This document shows positions 32,910 to 41,460 of a DNA stretch of 64,000 nt, piece after piece. The number at the start of each line of letters is the position of its first letter. The stretch's first letter is position 1. The notes under the pieces are model-generated. The model did no database searches, was not told the DNA's origin, and saw only the letters and a list, made by a program, of their open reading frames with translations. The DNA is from Streptomyces violaceoruber (GTDB taxonomy: Bacteria; Actinomycetota; Actinomycetes; Streptomycetales; Streptomycetaceae): assembly GCF_033406955.1 (NCBI RefSeq), contig NZ_CP137734.1, forward strand, positions 7,316,001-7,380,000, in the 5' to 3' direction. A program made the position numbers and the translations under genes.

Positions 32910-33449
32910 ATGGACACCGCCGCCAGCCCACTGACCTACCGCGACGCCACCGACGCCGACGTGGACGCGCTCGTGGCGCTCATAGAGTCCGCGTACCGGG
33001 GTGACGCCAGCCGGGCCGGGTGGACCACCGAGGCGGACATCCTCCAGGGGCAGCGCACCGACCCGCAGGGCGTGCTGGAGGTCGTCAAGGCGCCGGACAG
33101 CCGGCTGCTGACGGTGGAGCGGGACGGTCGGATCGTGGCCTGCTGCCAGCTGGAGCACCGCGGGGCGCACGCCTACTTCGGGATGTTCGCCGTCAGCCCG
33201 GCGCTCCAGGGCGCGGGACTGGGCAAGGCGATCATCGCGGAGGCGGAGCGGCAGGCCCGTACGACGTGGGGCGTCACGGAGATGCACATGACCGTGATCT
33301 CGGTGCGCGATGACCTCATCGCCTGGTACGAGCGCCGCGGCTACCGCCGCACGGGAGAGACGACCCCCTTCCCGTACGGCGACGAGCGCTTCGGCATCCC
33401 GCAGCGCGCCGACCTCCGGTTCGAGCTGCTGGTCAAGCCGCTGGTGTGA
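32910..33449 (+). CDS. GNAT family N-acetyltransferase
   Basis: A 179-residue acetyl-CoA-dependent transferase. The acetyl-CoA loop is FGMFAVSPALQGAGLGKAII (Q/R-x-x-G-x-G/A type), preceded by VACCQLEHRGAHAYFG and followed by the Tyr-containing AWYERRGYRRTGETTPFP. The acceptor is unknown. The start ATG at 32910 follows CCGGAG. It diverges from the small VOC gene. Confidence 0.88.
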   Translation: MDTAASPLTYRDATDADVDALVALIESAYRGDASRAGWTTEADILQGQRTDPQGVLEVVKAPDSRLLTVERDGRIVACCQLEHRGAHAYFGMFAVSPALQGAGLGKAIIAEAERQARTTWGVTEMHMTVISVRDDLIAWYERRGYRRTGETTPFPYGDERFGIPQRADLRFELLVKPLV

Positions 33450-33500
33450 CGCGAGTCGGCCGGATCCTGCCGCTCGGCCTGCTCGGCCCGCTCGGCCCGC

Positions 33501-34184
33501 TCAGGCGGTGAAGCGCCCGGTGCGCTTGATCTCCGGATAGTCGGTCGTCGCGCCGTCCAGGCCCAGGGCGCGCACCAGGCGCAGGTGGTCCTGGGTGTTC
33601 ACGGTCCAGCAGAAGACCCGCAGTCCCGCCTTGCGGGCCTTGTGCACGATCTCCAGCGTGACCCTGTTGATGTCCAGGCACAGGGTCTTGGCGCCCGCCT
33701 TCACGGCGCGGTCCACGACCTCGGGGCCGTAGTACTGCGCGACCAGGGCGGTCCGCACCCCCGGCACCAGCCGGGCGATCTCGACGATGGCCTCGTCGTG
33801 GAACGAGATCACCTCCACCCGGTCCACCAGGTCCCGCCGGAGCATCACGTCGGCGAGGAGGCGCGCGGCCGCCGCGTCCTTGATCTCGGCCTGCAACGGC
33901 ACCGAGACCGCGTCCAGCACCTCCTCGAAGACCGGGATCCGCTCCCCGCGTCCGGCGTCCAGGGCGCGCAGTTCCTCGAGGGTCTTGTCGGCGATCGCAC
34001 CGGTGCCGTCGGTGGTGCGGTCCACGTCCGCGTCGTGCATGACGACGAGCGCGCCGTCCTTGCTCAGGTGCAGGTCCAGTTCGACGACGTCGAGGCCGGC
34101 CTGCTCGGCGGCGACGAAGGAGCGCAGGGTGTTCTCGGGTTCGACACCCATCGCTCCGCGGTGACCGATGGTGAGGAAGTTCAA
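33501..34184 (-). CDS. Glycerophosphodiester phosphodiesterase
   Basis: A 227-residue TIM-barrel enzyme that hydrolyses glycerophosphodiesters to glycerol-3-phosphate and an alcohol. Motifs: IGHRGAMGVEPENTLRSF (catalytic HRG and PENT), VVELDLHLSKDGALVVMHD (metal Glu and Asp, second His) and LQAEIKD (third metal Glu). The cytoplasmic short form has no signal peptide. The only sensible start is TTG at 34184, placing the HRG motif at residue 8, as is usual; ATG codons farther in would remove it. Confidence 0.92.
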   Translation of the reverse strand: MNFLTIGHRGAMGVEPENTLRSFVAAEQAGLDVVELDLHLSKDGALVVMHDADVDRTTDGTGAIADKTLEELRALDAGRGERIPVFEEVLDAVSVPLQAEIKDAAAARLLADVMLRRDLVDRVEVISFHDEAIVEIARLVPGVRTALVAQYYGPEVVDRAVKAGAKTLCLDINRVTLEIVHKARKAGLRVFCWTVNTQDHLRLVRALGLDGATTDYPEIKRTGRFTA

Positions 34185-34345
34185 GGCTCGACTCGCTTCC
34201 GTCGACGTCGGCGTGGCAGGGCGGCAGCCTAACGGCCCTGCGGGACCGTTTCCCCCGTGCCGCGCCGGGTATACGAATCCGGCGCCCGACAGGAAAAAGT
34301 GCGGCGAAGCCCAGGGTGAGGCAGGATAATTTACGGAGTCGCCCC

Positions 34346-34375
34346 TTGATTGGAGAAACGTCGTATGCCTACGGT
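34346..34375 (+). promoter_or_regulatory. Probable sigma-70-type promoter of the DUF6421 operon
   Basis: TTGATT (34346-34351), an 18-bp spacer, TACGGT (34370-34375), 36 bp before the DUF6421 start codon. The preceding 150 bp are unusually AT rich for this window. Confidence 0.55.
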
Positions 34376-34410
34376 GTCTTGACGCAAGCTTCTCCCGTGG
34401 AGGATGGGAC

Positions 34411-35814
34411 ATGACGGAAATTCTTGTGCAGGTGGGTGTGGAGGGCGACGTTCCTCCGGCAAGCAGGGTGGTGGAACACCCGGCGTGGCCCGTGCTCAAG
34501 GATGCCGTGGAGCGGATCCGGCCATGGCAGTCCAAGGACGGGTCGATCGACTTCGACGCCGAGGGCGCTCCCGAGCGGGCCGCCGCCGAGGACGCCGTAC
34601 GCCGCGTCACCGAGGCCGTGCGCGAGCTGTCCCCGCTGCTGCCCCACGACCGCGCCTACCACGAGGCCCTGGTGACCGACCTCGGCCGCTGGGCCGACGG
34701 CGGCTTCGAGGTGCCCGACTTCCTCGACTCGCTGCTGGCCTTCCAGCCCGCGGCCAACCGCGCGGACGGCCTCCAGCACCTCGTCGTCTTCCCGATGTAC
34801 ACGCAGAACGGCAACCCGGACCGCAACCTCGAAGCGGTCGTGCTGCGCATGGTCTGGCCCGACTGGCTGGCGGAGCTGGAGCGCACCCGTTACGACAACC
34901 CGCTGTTCTGCGGCATCACCTTCGAGGACTTCACGGCCGGCTACGACACCAACTCCGCCGTCCTCTTCCCGGAGACCATCGCCGTGCGCGAGGCCCCGGA
35001 GCGCTTCTCCTGGGGCGGCATCTTCTGCGACCGCGAGGCCGCCCGCTTCCGCCGCGTCACCGAGGCCGCCGTGGACCTGCTGGGTCTGGAGCTGCCCGAG
35101 GACGTCGCCGCGCTGGTCGACGACCAGAAGCGCTGCGAGGAGGCGTTCGTCCTGTGGGACATGGTCCACGACCGCACCCACAGCCACGGCGACCTGCCCT
35201 TCGACCCGTTCATGATCAAGCAGCGCCAGCCGTTCTGGATGTACGGCCTGGAGGAGCTGCGCTGCGACCTCACCGCCTTCAAGGAGGCCGTGAAGCTGGA
35301 GGCGGACGGCGTCCCGCAGGCCCGCGACGTGCAGTACGCGGTGCTCTTCGACCGCATGTTCCGCTTCCCGGTGACCGGTGAGCGGGTGCGCAACTACGAC
35401 GGCCTCGGCGGCCAGCTGCTCTTCGCCTACCTGCACAAGCACGACGTCGTCCGCTGGACCGACAACAAGCTCTTCATCGACTGGCAGCGCGCCCCGCAGG
35501 TCACCAACCAGCTCTGCGCCGAGATCGAGAAGCTCTACCGCGACGGCATCGACCGCCCGAAGATCGTCCACTGGTTCGCCGGCTACGAGCTGGTCTCCAC
35601 CTACCTCGCCCCGCACCCGGGCTCGAAGTGGGCCAAGGGCCCCGACGCCCTGGACCTGACCCTGCCGCCGCGCAAACTCGTCGACGACGTGCTTCCGGAC
35701 GAGTTTCCGCTGAGCATGTTCTACGAGGCCCTGTCCAAGAAGCTGAAGAAGGTGATCGCCTCGACCCGGGGTATCACCGCGGGCGCGGACGGCGCCGAGC
35801 GGGCCGCCGCGTGA
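34411..35814 (+). CDS. DUF6421 family protein
   Basis: A 467-residue soluble protein that I recognise as DUF6421, function unknown. It is rich in aromatic and acidic residues, with probable His/Asp metal-site candidates in WDMVHDRTHSHGDLPFDPF and in LLFAYLHKHDVVRWTDNKL. The family is well conserved in streptomycetes, and the HD-like H-x-x-x-x-H-S-H-G-D pattern invites testing as a metalloenzyme. The start ATG at 34411 follows GGAGGATGG. It is the first gene of a three-gene run with an SDR and a threonine aldolase. Confidence 0.8.
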   Translation: MTEILVQVGVEGDVPPASRVVEHPAWPVLKDAVERIRPWQSKDGSIDFDAEGAPERAAAEDAVRRVTEAVRELSPLLPHDRAYHEALVTDLGRWADGGFEVPDFLDSLLAFQPAANRADGLQHLVVFPMYTQNGNPDRNLEAVVLRMVWPDWLAELERTRYDNPLFCGITFEDFTAGYDTNSAVLFPETIAVREAPERFSWGGIFCDREAARFRRVTEAAVDLLGLELPEDVAALVDDQKRCEEAFVLWDMVHDRTHSHGDLPFDPFMIKQRQPFWMYGLEELRCDLTAFKEAVKLEADGVPQARDVQYAVLFDRMFRFPVTGERVRNYDGLGGQLLFAYLHKHDVVRWTDNKLFIDWQRAPQVTNQLCAEIEKLYRDGIDRPKIVHWFAGYELVSTYLAPHPGSKWAKGPDALDLTLPPRKLVDDVLPDEFPLSMFYEALSKKLKKVIASTRGITAGADGAERAAA

Positions 35815-35882
35815 GCGACGGCGACGGCACGCACGAACACGCACGGCAGACACAGGCTCAGCAGGCTCGGGAGGCGAGGACC

Positions 35883-36629
35883 ATGGGGAACGGGGCGCTC
35901 GACGGCGCGGTGATCGCGGTGGCCGGGGCGGGCGGACCCGCCGGACGGGCCGCGCTGCTGCGGCTCGCCGAGGCGGGTGCGACCGTCGTGGGCGCGGACA
36001 ACGACCCGGAGCGGCTGGCCGAGGCGGTGGACGCGGCGCGCTACGCGCACGGCGGCGCCACCGTCACCGGCGAGACCGTCGACCTGCTGGACCTGGACTC
36101 CACCCGGGCCTGGGCCGATCGCACCGAGAAGGAGTTCGGCCACGTCGACGGCGTCGTCCACCTCGTGGGCGGCTGGCGCGGCAGCAAGACCTTCACCAAG
36201 ACCGAACTCGGCGACTGGGACCTCCTGGAGAAGCTGCTCATCCGCACCGTGCAGCACACCTCCCTCGCCTTCCACGAGTCGCTCCAGCGCAGCGACCGCG
36301 GCCGCTACCTCCTGATCAGCGCCGCCGGAGCGTCCAGCCCCACCGCGGGCAACGCCGCCTACTCGGCCGCCAAGGCCGCCGCGGAGGCGTGGACGCTGGC
36401 CATGGCGGACTACTTCCGCAAGGCGGGGGGCGAGCAGGGGCCGACGTCGGCGGCTGCGATCCTGGTGGTCAAGGCGTTGGTGCACGAGGCGATGCGCGCC
36501 GAGCGCCCCAACGCGAAGTTCGCGGGCTTCACGGACGTGCGCGACCTCGCCGATGCCGTCGCAGATGTCTGGGACAAGCCCGCCGCGGAAGTGAACGGAA
36601 CCCGTCTGTGGCTGACCGAGAAGCCGTGA
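35883..36629 (+). CDS. SDR family oxidoreductase
   Basis: A 248-residue Rossmann enzyme. The glycine motif is atypical (VIAVAGAGGPAGRAALLRLA instead of TGxxxGIG), and NNAG is replaced by VHLVGGW. The catalytic Ser (LLISAAGAS) and the AAYSAAKAAAEAW Tyr/Lys pair are intact. It is likely an oxidoreductase with unusual cofactor binding. Start: ATG at 35883 after GGGAGG. A GTG at 35811 overlapping the DUF6421 stop would add 24 residues and couple translation; the ribosome site favours the ATG. Its stop overlaps the next start (GTGA). Confidence 0.85.
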   Translation: MGNGALDGAVIAVAGAGGPAGRAALLRLAEAGATVVGADNDPERLAEAVDAARYAHGGATVTGETVDLLDLDSTRAWADRTEKEFGHVDGVVHLVGGWRGSKTFTKTELGDWDLLEKLLIRTVQHTSLAFHESLQRSDRGRYLLISAAGASSPTAGNAAYSAAKAAAEAWTLAMADYFRKAGGEQGPTSAAAILVVKALVHEAMRAERPNAKFAGFTDVRDLADAVADVWDKPAAEVNGTRLWLTEKP

Positions 36630-37696
36630 ACCCACCGAAGACCGACGCGCGTCGCCATCACGACCCCGAGGTCCGCGGTTTCGCCAGTGACAACTATGCC
36701 GGGGCCCACCCGGAAGTGCTCGCCGCGCTGGCGCTGGCCAACGGCGGGCACCAGGTCGCGTACGGCGAGGACGACTACACCGAGAACCTCCAGCGCGTGA
36801 TCCGCAGCCACTTCGGCTCCGGCGCCGAGGCGTTCCCGGTCTTCAACGGCACCGGCGCCAACGTCGTCGCGCTCCAGGCGGTCACCGACCGCTGGGGCGC
36901 GGTGATCTGCGCCGAGAGCGCGCACATCAATGTCGACGAGGGCGGCGCCCCCGAGCGCATGGGCGGTCTCAAGCTGCTCACCGTCCCCACCCCCGACGGC
37001 AAGCTCACGCCCGAGCTGATCGACCGCCAGGCCTACGGCTGGGACGACGAGCACCGGGCGATGCCGCAGGTCGTCTCGATCACCCAGAGCACCGAGCTGG
37101 GCACCCTCTACACGCCCGACGAGATCCGCGCCGTCTGCGAGCACGCCCACGCGCACGGCATGAAGGTGCACCTGGACGGCTCCCGGATAGCCAACGCCGC
37201 CGCCTCGCTGGACGTGCCCATGCGCACGTTCACCAACGCGGTCGGCGTCGACCTCCTCTCCCTCGGCGGCACCAAAAACGGCGCGCTGTTCGGCGAGGCG
37301 GTCGTCGTCCTGAACCAGGACGCCGTGCGCCACATGAAGCACCTGCGCAAGCTGTCCATGCAGCTGGCCTCCAAGATGCGCTTCGTGTCCGTGCAGCTGG
37401 AGGCGCTGCTGGCCAAGGACCTGTGGCTGCGCAACGCCCGGCACTCCAACGAGATGGCCCAGCGCCTGGCCGAGGGCGTGCGCGCCGTGCACGGCGTGGA
37501 GATCCTCTACCCGGTGCAGGCCAACGCGGTCTTCGCCCGACTGCCGCACGAGGTGAGCGAGCGCCTGCAGAAGCGGTTCCGCTTCTACTTCTGGGACGAG
37601 GCCGCCGGCGACGTGCGCTGGATGTGCGCCTTCGACACCACCGAGGACGACGTCGACGCTTTCGTGTCCGCCCTCAAGGAAGAGATGGCGCGCTGA
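36626..37696 (+). CDS. Low-specificity threonine aldolase-type PLP enzyme
   Basis: A 356-residue fold-type I PLP enzyme that should cleave beta-hydroxy amino acids (threonine or allo-threonine to glycine and aldehyde). Motifs: FASDNYAGAHPEVLAAL (N-terminal), FPVFNGTGANVVALQA (phosphate cup), VHLDGSRIANAAASL (Asp over the pyridine N), and the PLP lysine in LSLGGTKNGALFGEAVV. Length and order match the family. The start GTG at 36626 overlaps the SDR stop, so translation is coupled. Context with an SDR suggests handling of an aldehyde or amino alcohol. Confidence 0.92.
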   Translation: MNPPKTDARRHHDPEVRGFASDNYAGAHPEVLAALALANGGHQVAYGEDDYTENLQRVIRSHFGSGAEAFPVFNGTGANVVALQAVTDRWGAVICAESAHINVDEGGAPERMGGLKLLTVPTPDGKLTPELIDRQAYGWDDEHRAMPQVVSITQSTELGTLYTPDEIRAVCEHAHAHGMKVHLDGSRIANAAASLDVPMRTFTNAVGVDLLSLGGTKNGALFGEAVVVLNQDAVRHMKHLRKLSMQLASKMRFVSVQLEALLAKDLWLRNARHSNEMAQRLAEGVRAVHGVEILYPVQANAVFARLPHEVSERLQKRFRFYFWDEAAGDVRWMCAFDTTEDDVDAFVSALKEEMAR

Positions 37697-37782
37697 CGGG
37701 AACACGTCCGGCACTGCATAGGTATGCGGTCACCTGAAAAGTCATTGACTGACGGGTGATCGCTTTCCTATGCTCTGCGGGC

Positions 37783-38355
37783 ATGGAGCTGATCCAGAAA
37801 ACCCCTGACCTGTCCGCCTACCTGGCTGCCGACGAGGCCATCGACCACGACCATCCGCGCGTGCGGGAGGTGGCCGGCGGACTCGCCAGGCAGGCGGAGG
37901 ACTCGTATGCCTATGCGCGCTTGGCCTTCGAGTTCGTGCGCGACACCATCCCGCACTCACAGGACTCCGGTGACCCGCGCGTCACCTGGCGGGCCTCCGA
38001 CGTCCTGGAGCAGCGCACCGGCATCTGCTACGCCAAGGCCCACGCGCTGGCCGCGCTGCTGCGGGCCGAGGACATCCCCACGGCGCTGTGCTACCAGCGG
38101 TTCGACGTGGTGCACGGACTGGTCGCCGTACGCCTCGACGGCGCCTGGCACCGGCAGGATCCGCGCGGGAACAAGCCCGGCGTGAACGCGCGGTTCTCCC
38201 TGGGCAGGGAGCAGCTGGCCTTCACGCCGGACCACGCGGCGGGTGAGGAGGACTATCCGGAGCTGTACGCGGCGCCGCACCCCGCCGTCCTGGACGTCCT
38301 CAAGGCGGCCACCGACCGCCCGCACCTGTGGGAGACCCTCCCCGCCGCGCTCTGA
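37783..38355 (+). CDS. Transglutaminase-like family protein
   Basis: A 190-residue cytoplasmic protein with the papain-like triad of the transglutaminase superfamily: Cys in QRTGICYAKAHALAALLRA, His in RFDVVHGLVAVRL and Asp in WHRQDPRGNKPG. Bacterial stand-alone versions act as peptidases or peptide N-glycanase-like hydrolases rather than crosslinkers; the substrate is unknown. The start ATG at 37783 is preferred; a GTG at 37756 would add nine hydrophobic residues. Confidence 0.88.
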   Translation: MELIQKTPDLSAYLAADEAIDHDHPRVREVAGGLARQAEDSYAYARLAFEFVRDTIPHSQDSGDPRVTWRASDVLEQRTGICYAKAHALAALLRAEDIPTALCYQRFDVVHGLVAVRLDGAWHRQDPRGNKPGVNARFSLGREQLAFTPDHAAGEEDYPELYAAPHPAVLDVLKAATDRPHLWETLPAAL

Positions 38356-38365
38356 AACGCCCGGC

Positions 38366-39094
38366 TCAGTGCGCCTGGGCGGCGCGCAGCTGCTCGGGCG
38401 TCGGTGCCGTGCCGCCGAGATGGGCCGGCATCCACCAGGTGTCGTCGGCTCCCTTGGGGCGCACGGGGTAGGCGCGCTGCGCGGCCTCCAGCAGCTCCTG
38501 CACCCGCTCGCGCAGCCGCCGGGTGATGGCACCCGCGTACTGCTCGCGCGGGGCCTCCATCGCCTCGCCGACCCGGATGGTGATGGGGGTGTGGCTGCGC
38601 TTGAAGTTGCGCGGGTGGCCCTTGGTCCACAGGCGCTGGGTGCCCCACAGTGCCATGGGAACCAGCGGGACACCCGCCTCCTGAGCGAGTCGCGCGGCAC
38701 CCGACTTGAAGCTCTTCAGGGTGAACGACTCGGAGATCGTCGCCTCGGGGAAGACCCCGACGATCTCGCCGGACCTCAGCGAGTCCAGGGCGTGCGCGTA
38801 GGCCGCCTCGCCCTGCTTGCGGTCGACCGGGATGTGCTTCATCCCGCGCATCAGCGGACCGGAGATCCGGTGCCGGAAGACCGACTCCTTCGCCATGAAG
38901 CGCACCAGCCGCTTCTGCGGCAGCGCGGCCAGGCCGTCGAAGATGAAGTCCAGGTAGCTGATGTGGTTGCTCACCAGCACGGCGCCGCCCGAGCGCGGGA
39001 TGTTCTCCGATCCCTGGCAGTCGATCTTGAGGTCCCACACCTTGAACAGGGTGCGGGCGAGACCGATCACCGGGCGGTAGACGAGTTCTGCCAT
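38366..39094 (-). CDS. 1-acylglycerol-3-phosphate acyltransferase (PlsC family)
   Basis: A 242-residue acyltransferase that adds a fatty acyl chain to lysophosphatidate at the membrane in phospholipid synthesis. Blocks: VSNHISYLDFIF (NHx4D, catalytic His/Asp), KHIPVDRKQGEAAY, VGVFPEATISES (EGTR-equivalent) and GVPLVPMALWG. The EGTR Arg is replaced (FPEATIS), as in several actinobacterial paralogues. The C-terminus is extended and ends near TPEQLRAAQAH. The start is ATG at 39094 with AAGGAAGG upstream. Convergent with the transglutaminase-like gene. Confidence 0.92.
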   Translation of the reverse strand: MAELVYRPVIGLARTLFKVWDLKIDCQGSENIPRSGGAVLVSNHISYLDFIFDGLAALPQKRLVRFMAKESVFRHRISGPLMRGMKHIPVDRKQGEAAYAHALDSLRSGEIVGVFPEATISESFTLKSFKSGAARLAQEAGVPLVPMALWGTQRLWTKGHPRNFKRSHTPITIRVGEAMEAPREQYAGAITRRLRERVQELLEAAQRAYPVRPKGADDTWWMPAHLGGTAPTPEQLRAAQAH

Positions 39095-39359
39095 GGGCGG
39101 GTCGAACCCTTCCTTGTCAGCCTGGGAAGGGGGCTCCCAGTCGAAAGTTACGCAGCCGTAGGTTTACGGGCTTGTCGCAGATCGTGCCCCAAGAACGGCC
39201 GGTGTACCAGCCTTGGTGCCCGTGTGCGGCGAGATCCTCATCACTCGCCGGGCCCTCGCGTGGCCGAAATGCGACGGTGGGCGGGAATCTCCGCGGCTCC
39301 GCGGACGCTGCACCTTCGGAGTACCGAACCGGCGGCGTGCGCAGGACGCGCGCCCATGA

Positions 39360-39740
39360 GTGCTGCGGTGGCGGCGGAACGGGGGCGCGCTGGTGCGCGG
39401 GCAGGACGACGGCAAGCGGTCGGAGGGCACCGCCGTACGGGTCGACGCGGCCGATCTCGGTGCGGAGCTGGGCCCCCGCGCGACGCTCGTACAGTTCTCC
39501 AGTGCCTTCTGCGCGCCCTGCCGGGCCACCCGGCGGGTACTGGGTGAGGTGGCCGGCCTGGTCCCCGGTGTCGCCCACGTCGAGATCGACGCCGAGGGGC
39601 ACCTCGAACTCGTCCGCGCCCTCGACGTGCTCAAGACCCCCACGGTCCTGGTTCTGGACGCCGACGGCCGCGTCGTGCGGCGTGCCACCGGCCAGCCGCG
39701 CCGGGCGGACGTGATCGCCGCGCTGGGCGAGGCGGTGTGA
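39360..39740 (+). CDS. Thioredoxin-family protein, short N-terminus
   Basis: A 126-residue thioredoxin-fold protein: QFSSAFCAPCRATRRVLGEV with the redox CxxC at about residues 51-54, VEIDAEGHLELVRALDVLKT and the cis-Pro PTVLVLDADG. The 40 residues before the fold begin abruptly after an in-frame TGA that touches the GTG start at 39360. They are rich in Arg and Gly. Relatives I remember have a membrane anchor here, so the N-terminus may be shortened or the start differently placed. A disulfide oxidoreductase or thiol transfer role is expected. Confidence 0.72.
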   Translation: MLRWRRNGGALVRGQDDGKRSEGTAVRVDAADLGAELGPRATLVQFSSAFCAPCRATRRVLGEVAGLVPGVAHVEIDAEGHLELVRALDVLKTPTVLVLDADGRVVRRATGQPRRADVIAALGEAV

Positions 39741-39886
39741 CAAGCGCCACGCCAGTGGTGAGGTCTTCTCCACAGCCCCCACATCCCGGGACGTAATTGA
39801 CTGTGTGTGCCACCCGTCGTCAGCCTGCCCCCATGCCCCGCTCACCGTTTCCGGGACCGAGGCGCAACGCAGAAGGACCACCCCGC

Positions 39887-40396
39887 ATGACGGTCACACC
39901 CGACCTGGCCGCACCCCGGCCCGCCACCGACGACCTGCTGCGGTCCGTCTTCCGGCGGCACGCCGCGGGTGTCGCCGTGATCACCGCGCGGGGCCCCGGC
40001 GGCCCGGCCGGTTTCACGGCCACGTCCCTCACCTCCGTCTCCGCCCGCCCGCCGCTGCTCTCCTTCGGCATCGGCGCCGGCTCGTCGAGCTGGCCCGCGG
40101 TGTCCGAGGCGGAGCACGTCGGCGTCCACGTGCTCGGCGAGCACCAGGAGGAGCTGGCGGCCACCTTCGCCCGCAGCGGCGCCGACCGTTTCGCCGCACC
40201 CACCGTCTGGCGGGAGGGGCCCGAGGGGGTGCCCGTGCTGGAGGGCGTGCTCGCCTGGCTCGTGTGCCGGGTGGTCGGCCGGGTGCCCGCGGGGGACCAT
40301 CGGATCGTGCTGGCCGAAGTCCTCCTCGGCGACCCCGCCGGAGCCGGCGAGCCGCTGCTGTACCACCAGGGGCGTTACCGGGGTCTGCGCGGCTGA
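39887..40396 (+). CDS. Flavin reductase-like FMN-binding protein
   Basis: A 169-residue split-barrel flavoprotein of the flavin reductase domain family (HpaC-like): LLRSVFRRHAAGVAVITARG, GFTATSLTSVSARPPLLSFG (flavin contacts) and GVHVLGEHQEELAATFARSG, ending in LLYHQGRYRGLRG. Such proteins use NAD(P)H to reduce FMN or FAD for partner monooxygenases; no monooxygenase gene is adjacent. The start is ATG at 39887, downstream of AGAAGGA; a longer GTG form from 39797 is less likely because its extra residues look random. Confidence 0.9.
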   Translation: MTVTPDLAAPRPATDDLLRSVFRRHAAGVAVITARGPGGPAGFTATSLTSVSARPPLLSFGIGAGSSSWPAVSEAEHVGVHVLGEHQEELAATFARSGADRFAAPTVWREGPEGVPVLEGVLAWLVCRVVGRVPAGDHRIVLAEVLLGDPAGAGEPLLYHQGRYRGLRG

Positions 40397-40466
40397 CCGG
40401 TCAGCGGGACGGCTTCTGCGAAGGCGTCGGGTTCCGGTTACGCTGCGTTGCGAAGGTCACAGTTCA

Positions 40467-40474
40467 AAGCGCTT
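40467..40474. promoter_or_regulatory. AAGCGCTT palindrome upstream of etfB
   Basis: The same 8-bp LacI-type core as in the pectate lyase promoter, 143 bp before etfB, with a TAATAT (40508-40513) that could be a -10 downstream of it. A regulatory role is uncertain. Confidence 0.3.
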
Positions 40475-40616
40475 GCTTAGCGGGCAGGAACTGGGTGTAC
40501 TGACGAGTAATATTCCGGGCGGAGCGCAGGTCGCCCCGACCGGGATCGGCCGCTTGGGGCGCCTATGCTGCCTGCAAGAGGCAGCACTGAAATGTCGACG
40601 CAGTAGGAGAGCCGGC

Positions 40617-41405
40617 GTGAGCTTGAGGATCGTTGTCACTGTGAAGTACGTGCCCGACGCCACTGGCGACCGGCACTTCGCCGATGACCTGACCGTCGAC
40701 CGGGACGACGTGGACGGTCTGCTCTCCGAGCTGGACGAGTACGCGGTCGAGCAGGCGCTGCAGATCTCCGAGAATTCCGACGACGACGTCGAGGTCACCG
40801 TCCTGACGGTGGGCCCGGTGGACGCCAAGGACGCCCTGCGCAAGGCGCTGTCCATGGGTGCCGACAAGGCGATCCACGTCGAGGACGACGACCTGCACGG
40901 CACCGACGCCATCGGCACCTCGCTGGTCCTGGCCAAGGCCGTCGAGAAGGCCGGCTACGACCTGGTCGTCTCCGGCATGGCCTCCACCGACGGCACCATG
41001 GGCGTCGTTCCCGCGCTGCTCGCGGAGCGCCTGGGCGTGCCGCAGGTGACGCTGCTGTCCGAGGTCTCGGTCGAGGGCGGCGTCGTCAAGGGCCGCCGTG
41101 ACGGCGACTCGGCCACGGAGCAGCTGGAGGCCTCCCTGCCGGCGGTCGTGTCGGTCACCGACCAGTCGGGCGAGGCGCGTTACCCGTCCTTCAAGGGCAT
41201 CATGGCGGCCAAGAAGAAGCCGGTTCAGTCCTGGGACCTGTCCGACCTCGACATCGACGAGGACGAGGTCGGTCTGGAGAACGCCTACACGGTCGTCGAG
41301 TCCGCCACCGAGCGTCCGGCGCGCACCGCGGGCACGATCGTCAAGGACGAGGGCGAGGGCGGCAAGCAGCTCGCCGAGTTCCTCGCGGGCCAGAAGTTCA
41401 TCTGA
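40617..41405 (+). CDS. etfB: Electron transfer flavoprotein beta subunit
   Basis: A 262-residue small ETF subunit, which binds AMP and helps hold the FAD in the alpha partner; the complex shuttles electrons from acyl-CoA dehydrogenases to the membrane quinone pool. Signatures: VTVKYVPDATGDRH at the N-terminus, VVSGMASTDGTMGVVPALLA (ETF-beta motif) and SFKGIMAAKKKPVQSWDLSD (recognition loop area). The start GTG at 40617 follows AGGAGA. It is 55 bp before etfA. It may serve the acyl-CoA-dehydrogenase-type enzymes elsewhere on the chromosome. Confidence 0.97.
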   Translation: MSLRIVVTVKYVPDATGDRHFADDLTVDRDDVDGLLSELDEYAVEQALQISENSDDDVEVTVLTVGPVDAKDALRKALSMGADKAIHVEDDDLHGTDAIGTSLVLAKAVEKAGYDLVVSGMASTDGTMGVVPALLAERLGVPQVTLLSEVSVEGGVVKGRRDGDSATEQLEASLPAVVSVTDQSGEARYPSFKGIMAAKKKPVQSWDLSDLDIDEDEVGLENAYTVVESATERPARTAGTIVKDEGEGGKQLAEFLAGQKFI

Positions 41406-41460
41406 GGCCCCGCCGCCCCCACCGCCCCTCATCTTTCGCAAGCAGGAGAGAAGAAGTCCC

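Noticed and set aside
35811..35883. GTG start at 35811 for the second SDR
   Set aside because: It would overlap the DUF6421 stop neatly, but the ATG at 35883 has a strong GGGAGG site and gives a normal SDR N-terminus. Left as an alternative in the annotation.
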